A DNA stretch of 52,514 nt from JBBPZA01 sp038330095 (GTDB lineage: Bacteria; Actinomycetota; Thermoleophilia; Solirubrobacterales; Solirubrobacteraceae). A program made the translations under genes and the position numbers. The notes under the pieces were generated by a model. That model searched no databases and was not told the DNA's origin. It worked only from the letters and a program-made list of their open reading frames with translations. Positions within the stretch are counted from its first letter, which is position 1. Each line of letters starts with the position of its first letter. Location of the stretch: assembly GCA_038330095.1 (NCBI GenBank), contig JBBQNQ010000011.1:1-52514 (forward strand). The letters run 5' to 3'. Positions 32,453-40,667 of this stretch are shown here, in pieces.

Positions 32453-33481
32453 CTAGAACAGCTGATTCTCGCCGCCGAACACCTCGCTCACCGAGCCGTC
32501 GGTGAAGATCTGGCGGATCGAGTTGGTGAGGAGGTCGGCGCAGGAGAGCACGCGGACGTTGTCGGGGGCTCCGGCGCGCAGGGGGATCGTGTCCGTGACG
32601 ACGATCTGCTCGAAGCCGCTGGAGGCGAGGTTCTCATAGGCGTTGCCCGAGAAGACGGGGTGGGTCGCCGTGGCGAACACGCGCGTGGCGCCCTCTTCGA
32701 GCACGGTCTGGCCCGCCGCCTTCAGGGTCCCTGCGGTGTCGATCATGTCGTCGACGATGACCGCTGTCTTGCCCTTGACGTCGCCGATCACGTAGCCGAT
32801 CTCGGCGACCTGCTGCGCGGGGCGCTCCTTGTTGAGGATCGCGAGCTCGGCGCCGATCTTCTCGGAGAACTTCTTGGCCAGCTTCACCCGGCCTGCGTCG
32901 GGGGCGACGACCACGAGGTCGTCGAGGCCGAGGTCGCCGAAGTACTGGGTCAGGAAGATCAGTGCGGTCATGTGGTCGACCGGCTTGGAGAAGAAGCCCT
33001 GGACCTGGCCCGCGTGGAGGTCCATGGTCAGCACGCGGTCGACCCCCGCAGACTCGAGCATGCGCGCCACGAGGCGGGCGGTGATGGGCTCGCGCGGCGA
33101 GGACTTCTTGTCCTGGCGGGAGTACCCGTACCACGGTGAGACCGCGATGACCCGGTGGGCCGACGCGCCGACCGCGGCGTCGATCATCACCAGCAGCTCC
33201 ATGAGCGCGTCATTGGCGGTGATGCCCGTACGCGGGTTGCCGCACGTGGGCTGGACAATGAAGACGTCAGCGCCGCGGATCGACTCCTCGTAGCGGCAGT
33301 AGACCTCGCCGTTGGAGAAGGTCTTCAGTGTCACCGCGCCGAGGTCGACGTCGAGCCTGGAGCCGATCTTCACCGCCAGCTCCGGGTTCGCGCGCCCCGA
33401 GAAGACCATCAGCCGCTTGTCGTAGTCGACCTCCAGGCTGGTCCGTGGCGCCTGCTGCGGGTGGACTGCGCTCACGGCCAT
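32453..33481 (-). CDS. prs: ribose-phosphate pyrophosphokinase
   Basis: Makes PRPP from ribose 5-phosphate and ATP for nucleotide, histidine and tryptophan synthesis. 342 residues with RGADVFIVQPTCG, VSPWYGYSRQDKK, the flexible-loop region MDLHAGQVQGFF and the PRPP loop AVIVDDMIDTAGTL. ATG 33481 (GTG 33484 just before is also possible) lies two to five bases after the glmU stop, with AAGGTG. The glmU-prs operon is classic. Confidence 0.97.
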   Translation of the reverse strand: MAVSAVHPQQAPRTSLEVDYDKRLMVFSGRANPELAVKIGSRLDVDLGAVTLKTFSNGEVYCRYEESIRGADVFIVQPTCGNPRTGITANDALMELLVMIDAAVGASAHRVIAVSPWYGYSRQDKKSSPREPITARLVARMLESAGVDRVLTMDLHAGQVQGFFSKPVDHMTALIFLTQYFGDLGLDDLVVVAPDAGRVKLAKKFSEKIGAELAILNKERPAQQVAEIGYVIGDVKGKTAVIVDDMIDTAGTLKAAGQTVLEEGATRVFATATHPVFSGNAYENLASSGFEQIVVTDTIPLRAGAPDNVRVLSCADLLTNSIRQIFTDGSVSEVFGGENQLF

Positions 33482-33485
33482 CACC

Positions 33486-34910
33486 TTACGCCTCGCCGGA
33501 GACGGTGGCGTGGGCGGTCCCAGGGTTGCACTCCTGCGCGCGGACCCGCTCCTCGACCCTGCGGGCGTAGTTCAGGATGTTGCGCTGGCGCTCGCGGGCG
33601 ACCGCCAGCGCGCCGGCCGGGACGTCCTTGGTGATCACCGAGCCGGCGGCGGTCCAGGCGTCGTCGCCGAGGGCGACCGGAGCGACGAGGCTCACGTGCA
33701 CGCCACCGTGCACGCGCGCCCCGACGGTCGTGCGGTGCTTGTGGAAGCCGTCGTAGTTGGCGGTGATCGTCCCGGCGCCCAGGTTCGTGCCCTCCCCGAC
33801 GTCGGCGTCGCCCAGGTAGGAGAGGTGGGGGACCTTGGCGCCGGCTCCGACATCCGTGTTCTTGATCTCCACGAACGTGCCGACCTTCGCGCCCTCGCCG
33901 ATCAGGGCCTTGGGGCGCAGGTAGGCAAACGGGCCGATCGAGGCCCCGTCGAGGACCTGGCAGGTGTCCAGGTAGGCGTGCCGGACGGTGACCCGGTCGC
34001 CGAGCTCTGAGTCGAGGACCGTGGTCAGCGGGCCGATGCGGGACTCCCCGCCGATGGAGGTCACACCGCGTAGGAAGCAGAAGGGCTCGATCACCGTGTC
34101 CTCGCCGATGTCGACGTCGGCATCGATCTGCGTGGACGCCGGGTCGACGATCGTCACGCCGGCGTGCATGTGACGCTCGTGGATGCGCCGCTGCGCGTGC
34201 TCGCGGACCCGCGCGAGGTCGGCGCGGTCGTTTACCCCGAGGGTGAGCGCCGGCTCGTCGACCAGATGGGCTGTGACCGTGCGCCCGCCCCGCGTGATGA
34301 ACGGCAGGGCGTCGGGCAGGAAGACCTCCCCCTGCGCGTCGTCGGGGCGCACGCGGCGAAGCGCGTCGAGGACGGCTGGCGCGTCGAAGGCGAGCAGCGC
34401 GGTGTTGACCTCGCGGATCGCGCGCTCCTCGGGAGTGCCGTCCTCCGGACCCTTGGTCTCGACCACGCGCTCCACCGAGCCGTCCTGCCCGCGAACGACG
34501 CGCCCGTAGCCGGTGGGGTCCTCGAGGATCATCGTCGCCATCGTCGCGCCGGCCCCACTGCGCGCGTGCGCGTCGAGCATCCCGCGCAGTACGTCCGCGG
34601 TGACGAGCGGCACGTCGCCGGCCAGCACGATCACCGTCTGCGCCTCACGCAGCTCGGGTTCAGCGCAGAGCACGGCATGACCGGTTCCCAGCGGCTCCCC
34701 CTGAACCGCCACGGCGACTCCCTCCGGGAGCACCTCCGAGACCCTCCCCTGCGGCCCGTCGACGACCACCACCCGGTCGACGCCGGCCTCCAGGGCAGCG
34801 CGCACCGGCCACAGGACCAGCGGCCGCCCGCAGAGCTCGTGCAGCGGCTTGGGCACCGAGGAACGCATGCGCGTGCCCTGCCCAGCGGCGAGGATGACCG
34901 CAACGACCAC
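33486..34910 (-). CDS. glmU: bifunctional N-acetylglucosamine-1-phosphate uridyltransferase/glucosamine-1-phosphate acetyltransferase
   Basis: Makes UDP-GlcNAc for peptidoglycan. 474 residues: an N-terminal nucleotidyltransferase (VILAAGQGTRMRSSVPKPLH, AGDVPLVTADVLRGM) and a C-terminal left-handed beta-helix of hexapeptide repeats with the acetyl-transfer His region (NYDGFHKHRTTVG). GTG 34910 lies six bases after TACGAT without a Shine-Dalgarno. First gene of the glmU-prs unit. Confidence 0.97.
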   Translation of the reverse strand: MVVAVILAAGQGTRMRSSVPKPLHELCGRPLVLWPVRAALEAGVDRVVVVDGPQGRVSEVLPEGVAVAVQGEPLGTGHAVLCAEPELREAQTVIVLAGDVPLVTADVLRGMLDAHARSGAGATMATMILEDPTGYGRVVRGQDGSVERVVETKGPEDGTPEERAIREVNTALLAFDAPAVLDALRRVRPDDAQGEVFLPDALPFITRGGRTVTAHLVDEPALTLGVNDRADLARVREHAQRRIHERHMHAGVTIVDPASTQIDADVDIGEDTVIEPFCFLRGVTSIGGESRIGPLTTVLDSELGDRVTVRHAYLDTCQVLDGASIGPFAYLRPKALIGEGAKVGTFVEIKNTDVGAGAKVPHLSYLGDADVGEGTNLGAGTITANYDGFHKHRTTVGARVHGGVHVSLVAPVALGDDAWTAAGSVITKDVPAGALAVARERQRNILNYARRVEERVRAQECNPGTAHATVSGEA

Positions 34911-34916
34911 GCGCGG

Positions 34917-34922
34917 ATCGTA
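34917..34922 (-). promoter_or_regulatory. putative -10 (TACGAT), leaderless
   Basis: Six bases before GTG 34910 of glmU. Confidence 0.45.
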
Positions 34923-34965
34923 GCCGCGGTTCAGTTATCGGCAGTCCGATCCGTCCCGCTGGCGC

Positions 34966-34971
34966 TAAATT
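34966..34971 (+). promoter_or_regulatory. putative -10 of tRNA-Gln (TAAATT)
   Basis: 25 bases before the tRNA 5' end, in an AT-rich spot; no clear -35. Confidence 0.4.
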
Positions 34972-34996
34972 CGCACCACGGCTCCGTCCGTTGCTC

Positions 34997-35069
34997 TGGG
35001 GAGTGGTGTAATGGGCAACACGTCACCCTTTGGAGGTGCTCGATCTCGGTTCGAATCCGAGCTCCCCAG
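34997..35069 (+). tRNA. tRNA-Gln (anticodon UUG)
   Basis: Acceptor arm TGGGGAG (34997-35003) pairs fully with CTCCCCA (35062-35068). The anticodon loop is CTTTGGA, giving UUG. T-loop TTCGAAT with CTCGG/CCGAG stem. The first anticodon-stem pair is mismatched (T:C). CCA not encoded. An HNH gene of atypical composition follows its 3' end. Confidence 0.95.
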
Positions 35070-35124
35070 CTCTCGGCCTCGACTCAATCTCGCGTGTAGG
35101 TTCCGTCCGCTCCATATGCGAACA

Positions 35125-35130
35125 TACGTT
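35125..35130 (+). promoter_or_regulatory. putative -10 (TACGTT), leaderless
   Basis: Six bases before ATG 35137. Confidence 0.5.
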
Positions 35131-35136
35131 CGAGTC

Positions 35137-35895
35137 ATGCCAAGGGAGGGGCCCCGCTATACCGAGGAAGAGGCACGCCGCGCGATAGCCGAATCGCTGT
35201 GCTGGGCGCAGGCCCTTCGACGACTGGGAGTGCGTCCCGCCGGCGGCCACCACAAGACCATCAAGAAGTGGGCTGGGCGGTGGCAGATTTCGACCGCTCA
35301 CTTCGATGCAAACGCCGCTCGGCGCACGGCGTCGCGCGCTCGCGGCCGACTCATAGAGGACCTTCTGGTGGCGCATTCGACTTACGCCCGCGGACATCTC
35401 AAGGCCAGGCTGTACGAGGCCGGACTGAAGCAACGGGTCTGCGAGCTCTGCGGCCAAGACGAGCATTGGCACGGGCGCCGGATGGCGCTGATCCTCGATC
35501 ACGTGAATGGAATCCCAGACGACAACAGGCTCGAGAACCTCAGGATCATCTGTCCCAACTGCGCCGCGACGCTCGAGACTCACTGCGGCCGAAACATCGC
35601 GCTGGTCCAACGGGCGTGCGCTGGATGCGGTGAGATCTTCACCCCCCGCTACCAGGGTCAACGGTTCTGCTCACCGCCATGCTGGCACGCCGCGGATAAG
35701 CCTTATCTCCGCACGCCGCACCCGGAGAAGCGGAAGGTCGCCAGGCCTCCGTACAAGGACTTGATCGCCGAGCTCGAGGCGACGAGCTATGTAGCCGTGG
35801 GAAGAAAGTACGGCGTTTCGGACAACGCCGTGCGAAAGTGGGTCCGTTGGTACGAGAGCGACGCTGAGCGGTCGAGCGACCGCGCAGGTCGCTGA
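35137..35895 (+). CDS. HNH endonuclease with flanking DNA-binding modules
   Basis: 252 residues. An N-terminal helix-turn-helix-like part (YTEEEARRAIAESLCWAQAL, residues 8-27), an HNH nuclease core with zinc pairs C102/C105 and C139/C142 around D121-H122-N124 and N130 (HVNGIPDDNRLENLRI), a second zinc knuckle (C161, C164, C178, C182) and a C-terminal helix-turn-helix (YVAVGRKYGVSDNAVRKW). This layout occurs in phage and free-standing homing-like endonucleases. Its GC is lower and codon use looser than the neighbours, and it sits directly after tRNA-Gln, so it was probably acquired. Confidence 0.88.
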   Translation: MPREGPRYTEEEARRAIAESLCWAQALRRLGVRPAGGHHKTIKKWAGRWQISTAHFDANAARRTASRARGRLIEDLLVAHSTYARGHLKARLYEAGLKQRVCELCGQDEHWHGRRMALILDHVNGIPDDNRLENLRIICPNCAATLETHCGRNIALVQRACAGCGEIFTPRYQGQRFCSPPCWHAADKPYLRTPHPEKRKVARPPYKDLIAELEATSYVAVGRKYGVSDNAVRKWVRWYESDAERSSDRAGR

Positions 35896-35920
35896 ACCGG
35901 CGAGACCCCAAGTCGACACC

Positions 35921-37288
35921 TTGCACCAGTACGACGAGCTCACCGAGCGCATCGCCAAGGCGGTCTACGAGTACACGGACTGGCGGCTGCGGCTCGATCC
36001 CGTGCCGCTTGACTCGGGGATGTCGCGCGAGGCTCTGGAGGAGCGGATGGGCGGGCTGCTGGGCGCGCGCGGCAACGACCCGGAGAAAGTGCTGGCGCTC
36101 TACGACGAGACGGTATCCCGGGCGGTGATCTCCGCCGACAGCCCGCGCTTTCTCGCCTTCATCCCCGCGGCGCCGAGCAAGGCCGCACTGCTCTTCGACA
36201 TGGTGGTCTCCTGCGCCTCGATCCAGGGCACCTCGTGGCTGGAGGCCGCGGGCGCGGTGCACGCGGAGAACCAGGTGCTCGCTCTGCTCGCCCGCCTCGC
36301 GGGCCTTCCCGAGTCCGCCGGTGGCTGCTTCGTGTCGGGCGGCTCGGCGGGCAACCTGTCGGCGCTAGTCGTCGCGCGCGACACGACAGAGCGCGGCCGT
36401 GCTCGGGCCGGCGGCGAGGATCGGCCCCGCCGCTGGCGGGTGGCGGCGAGCGACCAGGCGCACTCCTCGATCGACAACGCGCTGCGGATCATCGGCGCCG
36501 ACCCCCTGCCCGTCGCCGCCCGCGACCATCGCCTGACCGGCTCCGCCCTGCGCGCCACGCTCGACGCCGACGACGACCCGGCGTCGGTGTGCGCCGTGGT
36601 GGCGACCGCCGGGACGACCAACGCCGGCATCGTCGACGACCTCGCCGGCGTGGGAGAGGTCGCGCGCGAGCGCGGGCTGTGGTTCCACGTCGACGGCGCC
36701 TACGGGGGCGCAGGCCTGTTCGCGCCCAGCGTGCGCGACCGCTTCGCCGGCATCGAGCAGGCGGACTCGCTGGTCATCGACCCCCACAAGTGGCTGTTCG
36801 CCCCCTTCGACTGCGCCGCGCTGCTCTACCGCGAGCCCGGCCTCGCTCGGGTGGTGCACACCCAGGACGCCTCCTACCTCGACGTGATCCACGAGCGGCC
36901 CGACGAGTGGAACCCCAGCGATTACGCCTACCACCTCACACGCCGGGCTCGCGGCCTCCCGCTGTGGTTCTCGCTGGCCGTGCACGGGACCGACGCCTAC
37001 AGCGAGGCGATCGAGGCCGCGCTCTCCCTCACCCGCGAGGCCGCTGCGCTGATCCGCGCGACGCCCTACCTCGAGCTCGTCCGCGAGCCGGAGCTGGCCG
37101 TGGTGTTGCTCCGCCGCCGCGGCTGGACGGCCCGTGACTACCACGTGTGGGCGGCGCAGCTGCTCGCCGATCAGGTCGCGTTCGTGGCCCCGAGCTCCTG
37201 GGAGGGCGAGACCGTGGGGCGCTTCGTGTTCATGCATCCCCACACCACGATCGACTTGGTGGCCGAACTGATCGAGCGGATGGCGTGA
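35921..37288 (+). CDS. PLP-dependent group II amino acid decarboxylase
   Basis: 455 residues of the aromatic-L-amino-acid/glutamate decarboxylase fold. PLP-binding Lys290 in VIDPHKWLF, Asp258 in FHVDGAYGG, His181 in SDQAHSSIDNALR and GGSAGNLSALV for the phosphate. The substrate pocket (LAFIPAAPSKAALL) is aromatic-decarboxylase-like, but the substrate cannot be fixed. The start is TTG 35921, the only in-frame candidate near the family N-terminus, with no clear ribosome site. The stop overlaps the start of a ureohydrolase gene, implying linked metabolism. Confidence 0.9.
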   Translation: MHQYDELTERIAKAVYEYTDWRLRLDPVPLDSGMSREALEERMGGLLGARGNDPEKVLALYDETVSRAVISADSPRFLAFIPAAPSKAALLFDMVVSCASIQGTSWLEAAGAVHAENQVLALLARLAGLPESAGGCFVSGGSAGNLSALVVARDTTERGRARAGGEDRPRRWRVAASDQAHSSIDNALRIIGADPLPVAARDHRLTGSALRATLDADDDPASVCAVVATAGTTNAGIVDDLAGVGEVARERGLWFHVDGAYGGAGLFAPSVRDRFAGIEQADSLVIDPHKWLFAPFDCAALLYREPGLARVVHTQDASYLDVIHERPDEWNPSDYAYHLTRRARGLPLWFSLAVHGTDAYSEAIEAALSLTREAAALIRATPYLELVREPELAVVLLRRRGWTARDYHVWAAQLLADQVAFVAPSSWEGETVGRFVFMHPHTTIDLVAELIERMA

Positions 37289-38247
37289 TCGACCCTCTGG
37301 AGCGCTGGCGCGAGCACGGCGAGAAGCCCGATTACGCGGGCCTGCTGACCTTCGCCGGCATGCCGTATACCGAGGACCCGGCGGAGCTGGCCGGCGTCGA
37401 CGTCGCGATCGTGGGAGCCCCGACCGACGACCTGGTCTCAGACCGCCCCGGCGCCCGCTTCGCGCCGCGTGCCATCCGCGCGGCGAGCTGCCCGCCCGGG
37501 GCCCACCTCGAAGCCGGTGTGGATGCCTTCGCCGAGCTGAGGGTGGCCGACTTCGGCGACGCGCCCGTGCTGCCGGCCGATCCGGAGCGCACCCATGCGG
37601 CCATCGAGCGCACCGTTGGGCAAGTGCTCGAGGCCGGCGCGATCCCGATCGTGCTGGGCGGCGACCACGGGATCGCCGAGCCCGACGTCCGGGCCTGCGC
37701 GCGCGCTCACGGACCGGTGGGCCTGGTCCACTTCGACACCCACACGGACACCGGTACGTCGGTGTTCGGAGTGCAGCGCTCGCACGGGACGCCGATGTAC
37801 CGCCTGGTCGAGCAGGGCCACGTCGCGCCGGAGCGCTACGTCCAGATCGGCCTGCGCGGGTACTGGCCCGGCGAGGCCGAGTTCTCCTGGCAGCGCGAGC
37901 GGCAGATCACCAGCTTCTTCATGCACGACGTCCGCGACCTCGGCGTGCGCGAGGTCGTCCGTCGCACGCTCGAGCGGGTCGGCCCGGGGCCGGCGTTCCT
38001 CTCCGTCGACGTCGACGTCCTCGATCCGGCGTTCGCCCCCGGAACCGGCACCCCCGAGCCCGGTGGGATGACGGCCGCCGATCTGCTGTGGGCGTGCCGC
38101 GAAGTGGCGGCCGGGCTCCAGGTCGTCGGCGCCGACGTAGTCGAGGTCATCCCGACCGCCGTCGGATCGGCCGACGTGACTGCGCTCGTGGCCGAGCGCG
38201 TGGTGCGCGAGATCGCGACCGGTCTCGCGCTACGCCGCCGGGGCTGA
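37285..38247 (+). CDS. ureohydrolase (agmatinase/guanidinobutyrase family)
   Basis: 320 residues of the arginase superfamily, hydrolysing a guanidino group to urea with a dimanganese centre. Ligands: H128 (GGDHGI), D151, H153, D155 (FDTHTDTG) and the pair in SVDVDVLDPAFAPGTGTPEPGG. GTG 37285 overlaps the decarboxylase stop (GTGA). The pair could decarboxylate an amino acid and remove urea from the guanidino amine, as in the arginine to putrescine route, but the specificity is unproven. Confidence 0.92.
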   Translation: MIDPLERWREHGEKPDYAGLLTFAGMPYTEDPAELAGVDVAIVGAPTDDLVSDRPGARFAPRAIRAASCPPGAHLEAGVDAFAELRVADFGDAPVLPADPERTHAAIERTVGQVLEAGAIPIVLGGDHGIAEPDVRACARAHGPVGLVHFDTHTDTGTSVFGVQRSHGTPMYRLVEQGHVAPERYVQIGLRGYWPGEAEFSWQRERQITSFFMHDVRDLGVREVVRRTLERVGPGPAFLSVDVDVLDPAFAPGTGTPEPGGMTAADLLWACREVAAGLQVVGADVVEVIPTAVGSADVTALVAERVVREIATGLALRRRG

Positions 38248-38526
38248 CCGGACGCTCAGGCCGCCGCGACGCCGACCAGCCGCTCGCTCAGCTAGGTCGC
38301 TGACCTGCGCAAGCGAGCCGAGGTCGGCGAGCACCAGCGACACCCGCTCGTTCCCCGTCTCCTCGGCGATCGAGCGCACCGTGTCCTCTCCGCGCTCCCG
38401 GCTGCGGCCGTGGACGAGCACCGTGGCGCCCCGCGCGGCGAGGTCGTGGGCGACGCGTCGGCCCAGGCCGTCGGTAGCCCCCGTGATCAGGACCGTCGAG
38501 TTCTCGAGCGCTGGCACGGGCGGCAT
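38230..38526 (-). pseudogene. truncated short-chain dehydrogenase, N-terminal fragment
   Basis: 98 residues opening with a standard SDR Rossmann start (STVLITGATDGLGRRVAHDL; RSRERGEDTVRS; LVLADLGSLAQVSDLAER), then ends in unrelated residues before TAG. The NAG strand, catalytic YxxxK and the rest of the usual 280-300 residues are absent. It begins one base after the methyltransferase stop (TAG-C-ATG) and its end overlaps the convergent ureohydrolase gene by 18 bases, so a deletion removed its 3' two thirds. Confidence 0.8.
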
Positions 38527-38527
38527 G

Positions 38528-39319
38528 CTAGGAGGCGAGCCGCGCGGTTGTGACCTCCGTGCGCCACGTGACCGCGAGCGCGGCCCCGCCCTGCTCGGCG
38601 AGCGCCTCGCACGCACGGGCACGGACCTCCTCGAGTACCGGCTCGCGCTGCGCGGGCGCGAGCGCGCGGACGAAGCTCCACGACGCGGCGTAGGCGACGA
38701 CGTCCTGCACCGAGTGGGCGTCCTCGCGGTCAAACGTGCGCCGACGCGCCGCCTCGAAGCGGCCGTCGGCGGCGAGCGGCTCGCGCCAGGGCTCGGTCTC
38801 GTGGTGGCGCTCGGGTCCGAGCGCCGCGTGGCGGTGAGCGTCGGTGGGAGAAGCGACCGAGCGCCACCACGACAGCCGCTCGGTGAACGGGCGGCGGACG
38901 AGCACGGCGAGCCCGCCGCCCGGGCGCAGAACGCGGACGATCTCGTCGAGTGCACGCTCGGCGGCGAACCAGTGGAAGGCGTCGCCGACGAACACCGCCT
39001 CGACCGCGCCCTCCGGGAGGGGCAGCGCCTCGGCGGTGCCGTCCAGGACCCGCGCGCGCGGCGCGAGCGACGCGAGCGTCTCGCGCATCGGCGCCTGGGG
39101 CTCGACCGCCACCACGGCGCCGGCGTGCGCGAGCAGCGGGCGGGTGAGCTTCCCGGTGCCCGCGGCGAGGTCGAGGACGGTGGCGGAGGGTCCCACCTGC
39201 AGCGCGCCGGCCGCGTATGCGACCGCCTCCTCGTCGTACTCCGTGCGCCCGCGCTCGTAGACCGCGCCGTCGACGAAGCCGGCTCGGGCGACCTGCGGCG
39301 GGGCGTGCTCCTCGCTCAT
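38528..39319 (-). CDS. class I SAM-dependent methyltransferase
   Basis: 263 residues of the Methyltransf_11 type. SAM motif I VLDLAAGTGKLTR, acidic loop VVAVEPQAPM, motif II GTAEALPLPEGAVEAVFVGDAFHWF (split over two strands) and RVLRPGGGLAVL. The FHWF signature groups with small-molecule methyltransferases such as trans-aconitate-type enzymes. Only one Cys is present, so it is unlikely to be an arsenite methyltransferase. ATG 39319 overlaps the stop of the glycosyltransferase-like gene (ATGA), fourth gene of the phosphorylase operon. Confidence 0.9.
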   Translation of the reverse strand: MSEEHAPPQVARAGFVDGAVYERGRTEYDEEAVAYAAGALQVGPSATVLDLAAGTGKLTRPLLAHAGAVVAVEPQAPMRETLASLAPRARVLDGTAEALPLPEGAVEAVFVGDAFHWFAAERALDEIVRVLRPGGGLAVLVRRPFTERLSWWRSVASPTDAHRHAALGPERHHETEPWREPLAADGRFEAARRRTFDREDAHSVQDVVAYAASWSFVRALAPAQREPVLEEVRARACEALAEQGGAALAVTWRTEVTTARLAS

Positions 39320-40020
39320 CGCGCTCGACGGTAGAGCCCGGCGAGCCTGTCGGCCGGGACTCCAAGCAGGTAGAGCCAGCGGATGACCACCCACGCGACG
39401 ATGGTCCTGGGGACGCCGAGCGCGTGCCAGCGGCGCGGCGAGGTCGTGGCGGGGCCGGTGAGGCAGCGCGTGCGCCCGCGGCGCTCCATGCGCCGGACGA
39501 AGTCGTAGTCGTCCATGATCGCCAGCGCGCGAAAGCCGCCCAGGGCGGCGTAGGTGCTGCGGCGGACCCAGACGGAAGAGTCGCCGTAGTAGACGCCGGC
39601 GCGGCGCTGCACCGCGTACCAGGCGGTGAGCACGCGGGAGAAGCGGTCAGCGCCGTCGAAGCGCAGAGCGAAGTTGCCGCCGACCGTGCGCGGATCGCGC
39701 AGGGCTGCGGTCACTGACGAGTACGCGGCCGCCGGCAGGCGGCTGTCGGCGTGGAGGAAGATCAGGGCCTCGCCGTGGGCCGCCGCCGCACCCGCATCGA
39801 GCTGGGCCGCCCGGCCGGCGACGGGCCCGAGCACGGAGGGAGCCAGCGCATGGCGGGCGGCAAGCTCGCCGCCGGCGTCGCGCGAGCCGCCGTCGACGAC
39901 TAGCACCTCCCAGTGCCCGGGGAGCGCGCGCAGGTGGTCGAGGAGACCGGGCAGCCCGGCGGCCTCCTCGAGGATCGGGACGACGATGGAGACGAGTGGC
40001 TCGGGTCCGAGCGCCCTCAT
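39316..40020 (-). CDS. transferase 2, rSAM/selenodomain-associated type (TIGR04283-like glycosyltransferase)
   Basis: A 234-residue GT2-fold transferase: SIVVPILEEAAGLPGLLDHL, EVLVVDGGSRDAGGELA, the RAAQLDAGAAAAHGEALIFLHADS stretch (nucleotide site with a metal-binding DxD-like HAD), GGNFAL and a C-terminal membrane-associating helix region (WVVIRWLYLLGVPADRLAGLY). It matches the family TIGR04283, usually found beside TIGR04282 as here. ATG 40020 overlaps the stop of transferase 1 (ATGA). Confidence 0.9.
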   Translation of the reverse strand: MRALGPEPLVSIVVPILEEAAGLPGLLDHLRALPGHWEVLVVDGGSRDAGGELAARHALAPSVLGPVAGRAAQLDAGAAAAHGEALIFLHADSRLPAAAYSSVTAALRDPRTVGGNFALRFDGADRFSRVLTAWYAVQRRAGVYYGDSSVWVRRSTYAALGGFRALAIMDDYDFVRRMERRGRTRCLTGPATTSPRRWHALGVPRTIVAWVVIRWLYLLGVPADRLAGLYRRAR

Positions 40021-40667
40021 CCCCCGCCTCGCAGGATTGCCGCCACCCCTTCCGGGAGCGCGGTGTCGAGGAGCAGCCAGCGGGCGTCTGCCGGCGTGTC
40101 GAGGTCGATCTCGAGGCGCAGCATGCCCAGCTCGAGTCCCGCCCGGCGCGCGGCCGCGATCGTCAGCTCGAAGACCTGCGGTCCCCCCCACGCGTCGGCC
40201 GGCAGCGCGAAGAGCTCGGGGTGGGGCTCGCGCAGCGCGACCAGGTAGTAGCCACCGTCGGCGGTGGGACCGATCGACGTATCGCAGCCCACGGCGAGGT
40301 CGTCGAGCGCGGCGCGGGCGTGACGGGCGCGGAGGGTCGGCAGGTCGGTTCCCACGGTGATCAGCGGCCCGTCCTGCCGGGCGAGGACGTGCCCGGTGGC
40401 GTGCTGGAGGCGTTGCCCCAGGTCCTCGCCCTCCTGCGCAACCAGCTGCGCCCCGGGGGCACAGGCCGCCAGCTCTTCGCGCGCGTCGGCCGGGGTGTAG
40501 GCCACCCATGGTTCGCAGCCCACCTCGCGCGCCCACGCGACCGCCCGGGCGATGAGCGCGGCCTGCAGGCGGGCGCAGCCCTCGCGTCCGAGCAGCGGCT
40601 CGAGCCGGGTCTTGGCCTCCCCGGGGCGCGGAGCGCGCGCCATGACGAGGACGGCCGGGCGGCTCAA
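40017..40667 (-). CDS. transferase 1, rSAM/selenodomain-associated type (TIGR04282-like, DUF2064)
   Basis: 216 residues with a nucleotidyltransferase-like fold: VLVMARAPRPGEAKTRL at the start, VGTDLPTL, DTSIGPTADGGYYLVALR and late FELTIAAARRAGL. Family TIGR04282 (DUF2064) and its partner TIGR04283 are named for neighbourhood with radical-SAM and selenocysteine-domain proteins. It starts with TTG 40667 overlapping the phosphorylase stop (TTGA); the later ATG would cut off the first beta strand. Confidence 0.9.
   Translation of the reverse strand: MSRPAVLVMARAPRPGEAKTRLEPLLGREGCARLQAALIARAVAWAREVGCEPWVAYTPADAREELAACAPGAQLVAQEGEDLGQRLQHATGHVLARQDGPLITVGTDLPTLRARHARAALDDLAVGCDTSIGPTADGGYYLVALREPHPELFALPADAWGGPQVFELTIAAARRAGLELGMLRLEIDLDTPADARWLLLDTALPEGVAAILRGGG

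Noticed and set aside
38230..38526. Read-through or Sec decoding of the short SDR
   Set aside because: It ends in TAG after several unrelated residues and the rest of the domain is not found downstream in any frame.
38528..39319. ArsM arsenite methyltransferase
   Set aside because: The conserved cysteines of ArsM are absent; only one Cys occurs.
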